A stretch of 6,527 nucleotides of DNA from Planctomycetota bacterium (lineage in GTDB: Bacteria > Planctomycetota > UBA1135 > UBA2386): contig JAGQRA010000814.1 in NCBI GenBank assembly GCA_020425885.1, positions 1 through 6,527 on the forward strand, written 5' to 3'. Positions within the stretch are counted from its first letter, which is position 1. Every line of letters starts with the position of its first letter. Below the pieces are notes generated by a model, which did no database searches, was not told the origin of the DNA, and worked only from the letters and a program-made list of their open reading frames with translations. The translations under genes were made by a program, and so were the position numbers. Below, piece after piece: positions 1 through 6,234 of the stretch.

Positions 1-3
1 GCC

Positions 4-522
4 TCAGTTGTAGATGACCTCTACGGCGCGCGTGAACGCCAGCCCGTTGCCGCCACCCGACCACGGGCACGAGGCGACGGCCTGCAACGCCAACGCGCCG
101 GGCGGCAGCGCCGCCGGAATCGTGAAGGCCAGCGTGAACGGCGACGCGCCGCCGTTGCAACGCCCGTTGTCGGGCACCGAGCAGACCCCGACCGCCAGCG
201 GCACCAGGCTGCCGCCCGGCAGGATCAGGCTGTTGACCAACCCGGGCACGCCGAGGTTGACGCAGCCGAGCCCGGCGATGTCGACCGTGCCGAGCAGCGC
301 GTAGAAGCCGTTCAGCTGCCCCATCACGAAGTAGCTCACCGTATCGCCGCGCAGGCATGTGACCGGCAGCGTCGTGCAGGAGAACTGCGAGCCGCAGGCG
401 ATGTCGCGCGCCGAGGCGGTGGCCGAACCCTGACACGTGACGCTGATGCCGGCCCAGTCGTTGGCCTGCGCCGACAGCGGTGAGGAGATCGCGAGAACGA
501 ACAAGGTGGAAAGGAAGCGCAT
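4..522 (-). CDS. Small exported Cys-rich protein of unknown function
   Basis: The 172-residue product was not recognised as a named family. It has a clear signal peptide: Arg2, a hydrophobic stretch at about residues 3-16, and a likely signal peptidase I site after Ser-Ala-Gln-Ala (residues 17-20). The mature part has eight cysteines (30, 43, 49, 56, 87, 114, 122, 152), an even number that suggests four disulfides in an oxidising compartment. The rest is rich in Gly, Ala, Leu and Val, as in a beta-sandwich. The last ~40 residues (P136 to Q147AVA150, then a Gly-rich turn and a final beta strand) resemble the end of the beta-helix protein encoded just upstream. The ATG at 520-522 was chosen because the signal peptide starts there; the open frame continues upstream to 1380 but only as antisense of the neighbouring gene. 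I see no good Shine-Dalgarno sequence. It lies 86 bases after the beta-helix gene on the same strand and may be co-transcribed. It is probably secreted or surface-bound, role unknown. Confidence 0.75.
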   Translation of the reverse strand: MRFLSTLFVLAISSPLSAQANDWAGISVTCQGSATASARDIACGSQFSCTTLPVTCLRGDTVSYFVMGQLNGFYALLGTVDIAGLGCVNLGVPGLVNSLILPGGSLVPLAVGVCSVPDNGRCNGGASPFTLAFTIPAALPPGALALQAVASCPWSGGGNGLAFTRAVEVIYN

Positions 523-608
523 GGCACCAGCATGCCCGATCCGCGCGCCGATGATGCAGGCGGCCGGTTCGGCGGGTGTCACGGATTGGTCGCGGATCAG
601 GCCACCAC

Positions 609-1811
609 TCAGTGCACGACGACTAGGGACGGATTCGAGGCCGCGAAGCCGGTCGCTGGACCTTGGGCGACGGCCTGCCAGGACAGCACGAGGCCGGCGA
701 GACTCGGAGCGGGCGGCAGCGGCAGCGACGTCGTGAACGACGTGGCCGGCTGCACGGTGATCGCATGGAACACGAACCCGGCAGGATTGAGCCAGAACGG
801 ATCGACGAACGGCGCCACGACCACCGGCGCGCCGGCGAAGCCGAGCAGCACGATCACGAGGTCGCCGGCCTCGGACGAGACATCGGCGGTCAACGAACCG
901 AGCGCCAGGGAGCCATCGACACGGATCGCCGGCATCGGCGTCCGCCCGCCCGTGAAACCACCGGTGACGGCGTTGACGACGGCGCGCGGTGCCAGGCGCA
1001 GCTGAGTCGAGAAGACGTTGATGCCACCGCGATCGGCCGGGTAGCCGGTCCTGATCGACTGTGCGGTGCCATCGACGAACTGCGCGTCGGTGGAGTAGAG
1101 GTCGAGGCCGGCGGAAGCCGGCACTGTCACCTCGAACGGATTGCCGGGGTAGTAACCTTGCGCGCCCTGGAACGACGAGCTGCCGCCGACCCGGATGCTG
1201 CCGTAGTCGACGTCGAGGCCCGGCGAGTTGTACTGACCGTTGCCGTTCGACTCGTAGATCCCGGTGAACGAGCTCGACTCGATCGCCGTCGTGCATCTCG
1301 TGAGCGAACAGTTGGCACTGAACGTCGAATCGCGGATCACGAGCTGAGCACAGTTGCTGGCGACGATGCCAGGCGTCCACAGCACGAGGATCGACATGAC
1401 CGTGACGCGGCTGACCGCCGGAGTGGTGTCGACCGTGTCGATCAGCACCCGCCCCAGGCAGTTGCTGATCTCGAGCAGCTTCGGCAACGCCGACGGTGTC
1501 GGGATCGTCGGCGGCACCCAGCCGGACGCGGAGGTGAGGCCACGCAGCGTGACCGACTGACCGGCCGCGATGCCGCCGATGAAGACCTCGCCGGCGACCT
1601 GGGCGCTCGGATCGCAGAGGATCGTGAGGGTCTTGCTCACCACCTGGAAGCCCTGGTAGGTCCCGGGGCGGACGAGGATCGTCGCACCGCTCGGTGCGGC
1701 GGCCACGGCCGCTGAGATCTGCGAGTAGCTACCGCCCGGCCCCACGACGATGGTCTGGCTGATGCAAGGGGCGGACAACGAGATCGCGACGAGAAGGGCA
1801 AGTTGACGCAT
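609..1811 (-). CDS. Exported right-handed beta-helix (pectin-lyase-fold) protein
   Basis: This 400-residue exported protein begins with a signal peptide (Arg2, hydrophobic core 4-14, cleavage probably near residues 18-20). The mature N-terminus carries the usual opening of pectin-lyase-like beta-helix proteins: V-G-P-G-G-S-Y (23-29), an amphipathic helix with I-S-A-A-V-A-A-A (32-39), then I-L-V-R-P-G-T-Y (45-52). Rungs follow to about residue 310, rich in short beta strands and Asn/Ser/Asp turns. One example is the S-N-C turn at 116-118 that recurs exactly 36 residues later at 152-154. No polysaccharide-lyase catalytic residues stand out, so enzymatic activity is not claimed. Residues 317-400 form a separate beta-rich C-terminal module with P366-x2-P369-x3-G373-L-x4-Q379, shared in spacing with the laminin-B-type neighbour. 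Cysteines are at 16, 66, 118, 154, 168 and 173. The ATG at 1809-1811 directly precedes the signal peptide and has no Shine-Dalgarno sequence. Fold is confident; ligand and function are unknown. Confidence 0.85.
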   Translation of the reverse strand: MRQLALLVAISLSAPCISQTIVVGPGGSYSQISAAVAAAPSGATILVRPGTYQGFQVVSKTLTILCDPSAQVAGEVFIGGIAAGQSVTLRGLTSASGWVPPTIPTPSALPKLLEISNCLGRVLIDTVDTTPAVSRVTVMSILVLWTPGIVASNCAQLVIRDSTFSANCSLTRCTTAIESSSFTGIYESNGNGQYNSPGLDVDYGSIRVGGSSSFQGAQGYYPGNPFEVTVPASAGLDLYSTDAQFVDGTAQSIRTGYPADRGGINVFSTQLRLAPRAVVNAVTGGFTGGRTPMPAIRVDGSLALGSLTADVSSEAGDLVIVLLGFAGAPVVVAPFVDPFWLNPAGFVFHAITVQPATSFTTSLPLPPAPSLAGLVLSWQAVAQGPATGFAASNPSLVVVH

Positions 1812-1817
1812 GGGCCA

Positions 1818-1823
1818 ACTCTA
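1818..1823 (-). promoter_or_regulatory. Possible -10 element of the beta-helix gene
   Basis: TAGAGT on the minus strand matches TATAAT at four of six positions and ends six bases before the ATG. If used, transcription would start at or next to the start codon, giving a leaderless or nearly leaderless mRNA, which would fit the absence of a Shine-Dalgarno sequence. No -35 is seen at the expected distance. The 122-base gap to the laminin-B-type gene otherwise holds only short G/C inverted repeats (1853-1857 with 1864-1868; 1907-1911 with 1919-1923), neither followed by a U-tract. Confidence 0.25.
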
Positions 1824-1933
1824 CGGCACCCACCCGCCCGCAGTAGCCCCCCCTGCCGGTCCTGGCAGACCCCCACCATGCCCAACGCCCGCTGATGGTC
1901 ATCCTTCGGCAAACCGCCTGCCGGCCGCTGCGG

Positions 1934-2842
1934 TCAGGGCCCGAAGACGAGATCGAGGGCATTGAGCAGAGTCAGCTGCGAAGCACCACCGACGGTGTCG
2001 AGCCGGAATCCCTGCGACGTCACCGCGAGACCGCAGGCACCCGGCACGTTCGGCACCGCGAAGGTGTGCGTGCCGAGACCGAACATCAGCACGGGCGGCG
2101 GCGTCAACGCGATCAGGATCTCGCCGCCGAACATCGGCAGCTGGGCCGCAGCGAACGTGATCCCGACCGCGGTGGCGGTGGTCTGCGGGCTGGTGATGAT
2201 GGCCGAGTTCCAGTTCGTACCGAGGACCGGCATGCCCGTGCAGAAGAAGTGCGCCGGGTTGATACCGCTGCCGTTGCGGAACGTGCAGGATGCGGGCGGA
2301 CACAGACAGAAGTTGTCGAGGCCGACCTTGTCGCCGAAGCTGTTGTAGCTGTCGACATCCATCGACACGCTGGTCACGTTCTGCAGGATGCTGGTCCAGA
2401 GGGCCTGCGATACGCCGAATGCGGCCGCGTCGAACGACAACACGTAGTGGCTCCAGCTCATCGGCGGCAGCCCCGGCACGAGGTCCGCGGTCGCGAGTCC
2501 GGCGGGCCCCTGGATCGTGAGCTGGCCGAACTCGGAACGCTGCGTTCCCGATGCCGACGCGATCAGCACCAGGTCCACTGCGACCTCCCCACCATCGAAC
2601 GCCGACAGGTCGCCGAGGAACGCAGCCGGCGCGAAAGCCGTGTAGGGTCCGCTGACGAGGTCCTCGAACTCGAGGAAGCCGCCGCCGTTGCCGCCGGTCG
2701 TGCGCCAGGTCTGGTTGCCGCCCCCCGGCGTGCTGGTCCAGCCTTCGGGGCCGGTGTCGAACGTCGAACAAGCACCCTGGGCTCGCACCGCGGCGGCGAG
2801 GGGCAGCAGGGCGAGAACGAGCACTGCGGGTAGCTTCGGCAT
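1934..2842 (-). CDS. Exported laminin-B (domain IV)-type protein
   Basis: The 302-residue product has a signal peptide (Lys3, hydrophobic 5-18, likely cleavage after A-V-R-A at residue 21). Residues ~25-180 match the laminin B / domain IV pattern: F28-D29 and G34-W35 at the start, G50-G51-N52-G53-G54 before a strand, the F-L-G-D-L-S segment at 75-80, a central W130-S-H-Y133, and the closing G170-D171 with G174-L-D-N177. In animals this domain occurs in laminins; bacterial versions occur in secreted, probably extracellular proteins. A second module (186-302) starts with C186-x2-R-N-G-S-G and ends with P264-x2-P267-x3-G271-L-x4-Q277 and a final strand around L290-F300. From memory, this C-terminal unit recurs in planctomycete secreted proteins. 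Cysteines at 25, 179, 181, 186, 201 and 270 suggest disulfides. The gene is first of three same-strand genes for exported proteins. Its role is unknown; carbohydrate binding or surface adhesion are guesses. Confidence 0.85.
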   Translation of the reverse strand: MPKLPAVLVLALLPLAAAVRAQGACSTFDTGPEGWTSTPGGGNQTWRTTGGNGGGFLEFEDLVSGPYTAFAPAAFLGDLSAFDGGEVAVDLVLIASASGTQRSEFGQLTIQGPAGLATADLVPGLPPMSWSHYVLSFDAAAFGVSQALWTSILQNVTSVSMDVDSYNSFGDKVGLDNFCLCPPASCTFRNGSGINPAHFFCTGMPVLGTNWNSAIITSPQTTATAVGITFAAAQLPMFGGEILIALTPPPVLMFGLGTHTFAVPNVPGACGLAVTSQGFRLDTVGGASQLTLLNALDLVFGP

Positions 2843-2853
2843 CGGCAGCTACG

Positions 2854-2859
2854 ATCCTA
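2854..2859 (-). promoter_or_regulatory. Possible -10 element of the laminin-B-type gene
   Basis: TAGGAT on the minus strand matches TATAAT at four of six positions and ends eleven bases before the ATG, which again lacks a Shine-Dalgarno sequence. The transcript would begin only a few bases upstream of the start codon. No -35 is recognisable 17 bases upstream. If functional, it means the laminin-B-type gene is transcribed independently of the MmcQ/YjbR-family gene. Confidence 0.25.
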
Positions 2860-2881
2860 CCAGGGCAACGCGACCACGTGT

Positions 2882-2895
2882 CGCCGGGGCCGGCG
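2882..2895 (-). terminator. G/C stem-loop after the MmcQ/YjbR-family gene
   Basis: CGCCGG and CCGGCG flank two bases, giving up to six G/C pairs on paper and four or five once a loop is allowed. The stem begins eleven bases past the stop codon on the minus strand. It could end the upstream transcript or protect its 3' end. No run of U follows, so intrinsic termination is not demonstrated. Confidence 0.25.
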
Positions 2896-2906
2896 CAGTC
2901 TCGATC

Positions 2907-3302
2907 TCACTTCTTCGCCGTCTTCTTGGCCCGGCGCGCGCCGCCGCTCTTGCTCGCCGCGATCCACTGCCGCGCCTCTGCGAGCAGGTCACCGATCATG
3001 GCCCAGTCGATGCGCGGCAGGTCCATCCAGGTCCCGACCCAACCCTGCGAGCCGACGTAGGGCGGCACGAAGAAGCGCTCCGACCCGGCCTCGACGAGCA
3101 GCGACTGCATGCCGGGCGGCGCCGCGAACCACAGCGCTGGCCGGTGACCAGGCACGTTGCCCTTCTGGCCGGCGAACATCCTGCCGCCGACGATGCGCCA
3201 GGTCGGATCACCCCAGGCGATCTTCTCCTCGGTGTCGGGCAACGACAGGCACAGCTCGCGCAGCTGCTGCAGCCGATCGGCGGCGATCGTCGGCACGTTC
3301 AT
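2907..3302 (-). CDS. MmcQ/YjbR family protein
   Basis: The 131-residue product belongs to the MmcQ/YjbR (DUF419) family of small cytoplasmic proteins with a CyaY-like fold. They are often annotated as DNA-binding, but their biochemical role is not settled. Family features are visible: the N-terminal helix with L-R-E-L-C-L-S-L-P, the W-G-D-P-T-W-R stretch (30-36 from this start), G-R-M-F-A just after, L-W-F-A-A-P-P-G in the middle, then E-R-F-F-V-P-P-Y-V-G and a G-W-V-G-T-W segment near the end. The C-terminal tail is basic (R-R-A-K-K-T-A-K-K) and may bind nucleic acid, which is inference. Start choice is uncertain: the ATG at 3300-3302 fits the usual family start, while an in-frame GTG at 3324-3326 would add eight residues. 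Neither has a convincing Shine-Dalgarno sequence. There is no signal peptide. It lies 64 bases upstream of the laminin-B-type gene on the same strand, but shared function is doubtful. Confidence 0.88.
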   Translation of the reverse strand: MNVPTIAADRLQQLRELCLSLPDTEEKIAWGDPTWRIVGGRMFAGQKGNVPGHRPALWFAAPPGMQSLLVEAGSERFFVPPYVGSQGWVGTWMDLPRIDWAMIGDLLAEARQWIAASKSGGARRAKKTAKK

Positions 3303-3388
3303 CAGCAGGCGTTCTACCGCGGACACCTCGCCGCGGCAGCCGGCGGCTCGTAGATCCTCACCGCCTCCGCTAGTCTGAGTCCATCCCT

Positions 3389-3392
3389 GGAG
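3389..3392 (+). promoter_or_regulatory. Ribosome binding site of the prolyl oligopeptidase gene
   Basis: GGAG lies six bases before the ATG at 3399 and is the only well-placed Shine-Dalgarno sequence at a gene start in this window. It supports the start that includes the signal peptide over the internal Met30. A TAGTCT hexamer at 3371-3376, twelve bases further upstream, could be a -10 element, but no matching -35 is seen. Confidence 0.6.
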
Positions 3393-3398
3393 TCGCCC

Positions 3399-5510
3399 AT
3401 GTCACGTCGCCGCCCGACCACCCCGCTGCACCGCCTGCCGGCGGTTGCGTTGGCCACCGTTTCCCTGTTCGCCCAGCAGAATCCGATGCCCGATCAACAG
3501 GACCCCAACCTCTGGCTCGAGGAAGTCGGAGGTGACCGCGCCCTGGACTGGGTGCGCGCCCGCAATGCGACCTCGACGGCCGAGCTCGCCCAGAGCGAAC
3601 TGTTCGCCGAGCTCCAGGCCCGCACGCTCGCCATCCTCGACTCGACCGCGCGCATCCCCTTCGTCGTGCGACGTGGCGAGCATCTCTACAACTTCTGGCA
3701 GGATGGCGACAACCCGCGCGGCCTGTGGCGGCGCACGAGCTTCGCCGAGTACGAGAAGGACGCGCCGGCCTGGGACGTCGTGCTCGACCTCGACGCGCTC
3801 GGTCGCGAGGAGAACGAGAACTGGGTCTGGAGCGGCGTCACCTTCCTGCTGCCCGAGCGCGAGCGCTGCCTGATCTCGCTGTCCCGCGGCGGCGCCGACG
3901 CCGTCGTCGTGCGCGAGTTCGACATGGCGACGCGGCGCTTCGTGGCCGACGGCTTCGCCCTGCCCGAGGCCAAGACGATGGTGTCCTGGCGCGACCGTGA
4001 CTCGATCTTCGTCGCCACCGACTTCGGCGCGGGCACGATGACGAACTCGGGCTACCCGCGCACCGCCCGGCTGTGGCGACGCGGCACACCGCTGGCCTCG
4101 GCCGAGCCGGTGGCCGAAGGCAAGCCGGACGACGTCTACCTGTCGGCCTCGCACGATCAGACCAGCGGCTTCGAACGCGACCTCGTGTTCCGCGGCATCA
4201 CGTTCTACACCAACGAGCTGTTCCTGTTGGTCGACGGCAAGCCACGCAAGATCGAGAAGCCGGACAGCGCCACCGCCACCCTGCATCGCGAGTGGCTGCT
4301 GATCCAGCTGCGCGACGACTGGGTCATCGGCGACAGCGGCTATCCGGCCGGCGCCCTGCTGGCCTGCAGGCTCGACGATTTCCTCGACGGTTCGCGCGTC
4401 TTCGACGTGCTGTTCGAACCGACCGATCGCAGCTCGTTGGCCGGGTTCTCGCCGACCCGGAACCACGTCCTGCTCAACATCCTCGACAACGTCAAGAACC
4501 GCATCTTCGTGCTGACCCACGACGATGCGGGCTGGCGCCGCGAGACCCTGCCGGGCCTGCCGCGGTTCGGTACCGTGAGCGCCTCGGCGGCCGACGCCGA
4601 CGAGTGCGACGACTACTTCCTCACCATCAACGACTATCTGACGCCGACGACGCTGTCGTACGGCAGCATCGGCAAGGGCCCGGCGCGGCAGCTGAAGTGT
4701 CAACCGGCGTTCTTCGACGCTGACGGCCTCGAGGTCCAGCAACGCGAGGCGATCTCGAAGGACGGCACGCAGGTGCCGTACTTCCTGGTCGCCAGCAAGG
4801 ACATCGCCCGCGATGGCAGCAACCCGACCCTGCTCTATGGCTATGGCGGCTTCGAGGTGTCGATGACCCCGGGCTACGGCGCCGTGACCGGGGCCTCGTG
4901 GCTCGAACGCGGCGGGGTCTTCGCGGTGGCCAACATCCGCGGCGGCGGCGAGTTCGGGCCGAAGTGGCACCAGGCGGCGCTGAAGCAGAACCGCAACAGG
5001 TGCTACGAGGACTTCGCCGCCGTGGCCAGGGACCTGATCGCGCAGAAGATCACGACCCCCTCACATCTCGGTATCCAGGGCGGCAGCAACGGCGGTCTGT
5101 TGATGGGCAACATGCTGACGATGTACCCCGAGCTGTTCGGCGCCATCGTCTGTCAGGTGCCGCTGCTCGACATGCTGCGCTACCACAAGCTGCTCGCCGG
5201 CGCCTCGTGGATGGGCGAATACGGCGACCCCGACGATCCCGAGGAGGCCAAGTTCCTGCGCCGCTACTCGCCCTACCACTGCGTCGCGAAGGACGTGAAG
5301 TATCCGCCCGTCCTGTTCACCACGTCGACCCGCGACGACCGGGTCCATCCCGGCCATGCCCGCAAGATGATGGCGCGGATGATGGAGCAGGGACACGACG
5401 TCCTCTACTACGAGAACATCGAAGGCGGCCACGGCGGCGCCGCCGACAACAAGCAGGCCGCGTTCATGGCGTCGTTGGCCTACGCGTTCCTGTGGCGTGA
5501 GCTGAAGTAG
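3399..5510 (+). CDS. Exported S9A prolyl oligopeptidase
   Basis: The 703-residue product is a full-length prolyl oligopeptidase (family S9A; pig enzyme 710 residues), a serine peptidase that cuts short peptides after proline. N-terminal D-P-N-L-W-L-E-E (35-42) is the family opening. Residues ~75-430 fit the seven-bladed beta-propeller, and ~435-703 the alpha/beta-hydrolase domain. Active-site residues are all present: Ser563 in G-G-S-N-G-G, Asp646 and Arg648 in R-D-D-R-V, and His678 in E-G-G-H-G-G. Tyr482 (Y-G-Y-G-G-F) matches the oxyanion Tyr473 of the pig enzyme, and Trp604 matches Trp595, which stacks on the P1 proline. A basic start (R3-R4-R5) and hydrophobic segment (13-25, then A25-Q26-Q27) suggest export, so it probably acts in the periplasm or outside, perhaps on peptides from extracellular proteolysis. 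The ATG is supported by a GGAG six bases upstream; a later in-frame Met30 would lose the signal. It is likely monocistronic: a minus-strand tRNA gene follows immediately. Confidence 0.96.
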   Translation: MSRRRPTTPLHRLPAVALATVSLFAQQNPMPDQQDPNLWLEEVGGDRALDWVRARNATSTAELAQSELFAELQARTLAILDSTARIPFVVRRGEHLYNFWQDGDNPRGLWRRTSFAEYEKDAPAWDVVLDLDALGREENENWVWSGVTFLLPERERCLISLSRGGADAVVVREFDMATRRFVADGFALPEAKTMVSWRDRDSIFVATDFGAGTMTNSGYPRTARLWRRGTPLASAEPVAEGKPDDVYLSASHDQTSGFERDLVFRGITFYTNELFLLVDGKPRKIEKPDSATATLHREWLLIQLRDDWVIGDSGYPAGALLACRLDDFLDGSRVFDVLFEPTDRSSLAGFSPTRNHVLLNILDNVKNRIFVLTHDDAGWRRETLPGLPRFGTVSASAADADECDDYFLTINDYLTPTTLSYGSIGKGPARQLKCQPAFFDADGLEVQQREAISKDGTQVPYFLVASKDIARDGSNPTLLYGYGGFEVSMTPGYGAVTGASWLERGGVFAVANIRGGGEFGPKWHQAALKQNRNRCYEDFAAVARDLIAQKITTPSHLGIQGGSNGGLLMGNMLTMYPELFGAIVCQVPLLDMLRYHKLLAGASWMGEYGDPDDPEEAKFLRRYSPYHCVAKDVKYPPVLFTTSTRDDRVHPGHARKMMARMMEQGHDVLYYENIEGGHGGAADNKQAAFMASLAYAFLWRELK

Positions 5511-5601
<91 letters not shown>

Positions 5602-5610
5602 GCGAGGGGT

Positions 5611-5622
5611 CCCCGCGCGGGG
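5611..5622. repeat. 12-base perfect G/C palindrome in the tRNA-Ser leader
   Basis: CCCCGCGCGGGG is fully self-complementary and lies ten bases upstream of the mature tRNA 5' end. In RNA it could fold only with the central bases unpaired. It might affect 5' processing of the tRNA precursor or slow polymerase arriving from the prolyl oligopeptidase gene, but no U-tract follows on either strand, so a standard intrinsic terminator is not supported. G/C palindromes arise easily at this base composition. Confidence 0.4.
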
Positions 5623-5647
5623 GCGCGGCGGACCTATGGGGCGAGGG

Positions 5648-5676
5648 ATCGTGCCGGGGACCGTGCGCCATTGCAA
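5648..5676 (-). promoter_or_regulatory. Possible promoter of tRNA-Ser
   Basis: On the minus strand, TTGCAA (5671-5676) and CACGAT (5648-5653) are 17 bases apart. They match sigma-70-type -35 and -10 hexamers at four and three of six positions. Transcription would start near 5641, giving a leader of about 40 bases before the mature tRNA. That leader contains the 12-base palindrome CCCCGCGCGGGG at 5611-5622. The match is weak and could be chance; read-through from tadA is an alternative source of the transcript. Confidence 0.3.
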
Positions 5677-5730
5677 GACTCTGCCCGGCGACTGCGGCGG
5701 CGGGGTGACCGGGCGACGAAGGGCCGGGCC

Positions 5731-6201
5731 TCAGCCGCGACGAACGCGGAAGAAGGCGCGCAGCATCGCGGCGCTCTGCTCCGCGCCCGGTCCCTCGACG
5801 ACCTCGCAGCGGTGATTGAGACGTGGATCCTCGAGCACGCTGGCCAGCGACCGCACCGCGCCGAACTTCGGATCTCGGGCGCCGAAGACGACCCGGTCGA
5901 TCCGCGTGTGGAGGATCGCGCCGGCGCAGAGGAAGCACGGCTCGAGGGTGCAATAGAGAGTGCTCCCGGGCAGTCGCTTCTCCCCCACAGCAGTGAGCGC
6001 CTGCTGCAGCGCCACCATCTCGGCGTGGGCCAACGGCGAACGGTCGGCCTCGACCCGGTTGCTGCCTTCGCCGAGGATCGACCCGCCGCGGACGACGAGC
6101 GCTCCGACCGGCACCTCCGCGGCCATCGCGGCCTCGGCCGCGAGCTCGAGGCAGCGCTTCATCCAACGATCGTCTTCGCTTGTCGGCGACGTTGTGCTCA
6201 T
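5731..6201 (-). CDS. tadA: tRNA adenosine(34) deaminase TadA
   Basis: The 156-residue product is the zinc enzyme that converts A34 to inosine in the anticodon of tRNA-Arg(ACG), letting one tRNA read CGU, CGC and CGA. The cytidine/deoxycytidylate-deaminase fold is complete: V30-P-V-G-A near the N-terminus, N48 in G-S-N-R, the zinc ligand and general acid in H59-A-E61, and the other two zinc ligands in P88-C89-F-L-C92-A-G-A. The F-G-A-R-D segment after the second motif and the C-terminal helix ending F-F-R-V-R-R-G also fit TadA, as does the length. The C-x-x-C linker is Phe-Leu here, where Met is common at the second position; zinc ligation is not affected. The ATG at 6199-6201 gives a normal start, though no well-spaced Shine-Dalgarno sequence is visible. 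The divergent carbamoyltransferase gene starts 33 bases away, so the promoter of tadA must overlap that gene or be very compact. Confidence 0.96.
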   Translation of the reverse strand: MSTTSPTSEDDRWMKRCLELAAEAAMAAEVPVGALVVRGGSILGEGSNRVEADRSPLAHAEMVALQQALTAVGEKRLPGSTLYCTLEPCFLCAGAILHTRIDRVVFGARDPKFGAVRSLASVLEDPRLNHRCEVVEGPGAEQSAAMLRAFFRVRRG

Positions 6202-6208
6202 CTATCGT
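6180..6208 (+). promoter_or_regulatory. Possible promoter of the carbamoyltransferase gene
   Basis: TTGTCG (6180-6185) and TATCGT (6203-6208) are separated by 17 bases, and each matches the sigma-70 consensus at four of six positions. Transcription would start near 6215, giving a 20-base leader to the TTG start. The -35 and spacer lie inside the 5' end of the divergent tadA gene, which the 33-base gap forces on any standard promoter here. Similar matches occur by chance, so this is tentative. Confidence 0.3.
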
Positions 6209-6234
6209 CTGCCACTCCACCGACTCCGGGACCA

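Noticed and set aside
523..1380. Upstream extension of the Cys-rich protein's reading frame
   Set aside because: The extra 286 codons overlap the beta-helix gene on the same strand in another frame, are Arg-rich, and would bury the signal peptide that starts at 522.
663..1715. 350-codon plus-strand open frame opposite the beta-helix gene
   Set aside because: The product is dominated by Arg, Gly, Asp and Glu with no fold signature. The minus-strand frame has a signal peptide and clear beta-helix start.
1762..1766. Cys16 of the beta-helix protein as a lipoprotein attachment site
   Set aside because: The residue before Cys is proline (S-A-P-C), which does not fit a lipobox; ordinary signal peptidase I cleavage a few residues later is more likely.
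1853..1868. CTGCC/GGCAG hairpin before the beta-helix gene as a terminator or riboswitch
   Set aside because: The stem has only five pairs, no U-tract follows on either strand, and the gap is too short for any riboswitch class I recognise.
1895..2833. 312-codon plus-strand open frame opposite the laminin-B-type gene
   Set aside because: It is Arg/Glu-rich and without domains, while the minus strand encodes a recognisable laminin-B-type protein over the same span.
3399..3440. Twin-arginine export signal on the prolyl oligopeptidase
   Set aside because: R3-R4-R5 is present, but it is followed by P-T-T and not the usual Phe-Leu-Lys-type residues, and the hydrophobic core begins only at residue 13. 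A general Sec signal is as likely.
3402..4970. 522-codon open frame opposite the prolyl oligopeptidase gene
   Set aside because: It lies fully antisense to a gene with a complete catalytic set. Its translation is biased in composition, with no signal or domain, as expected for the mirror of high-GC coding sequence.
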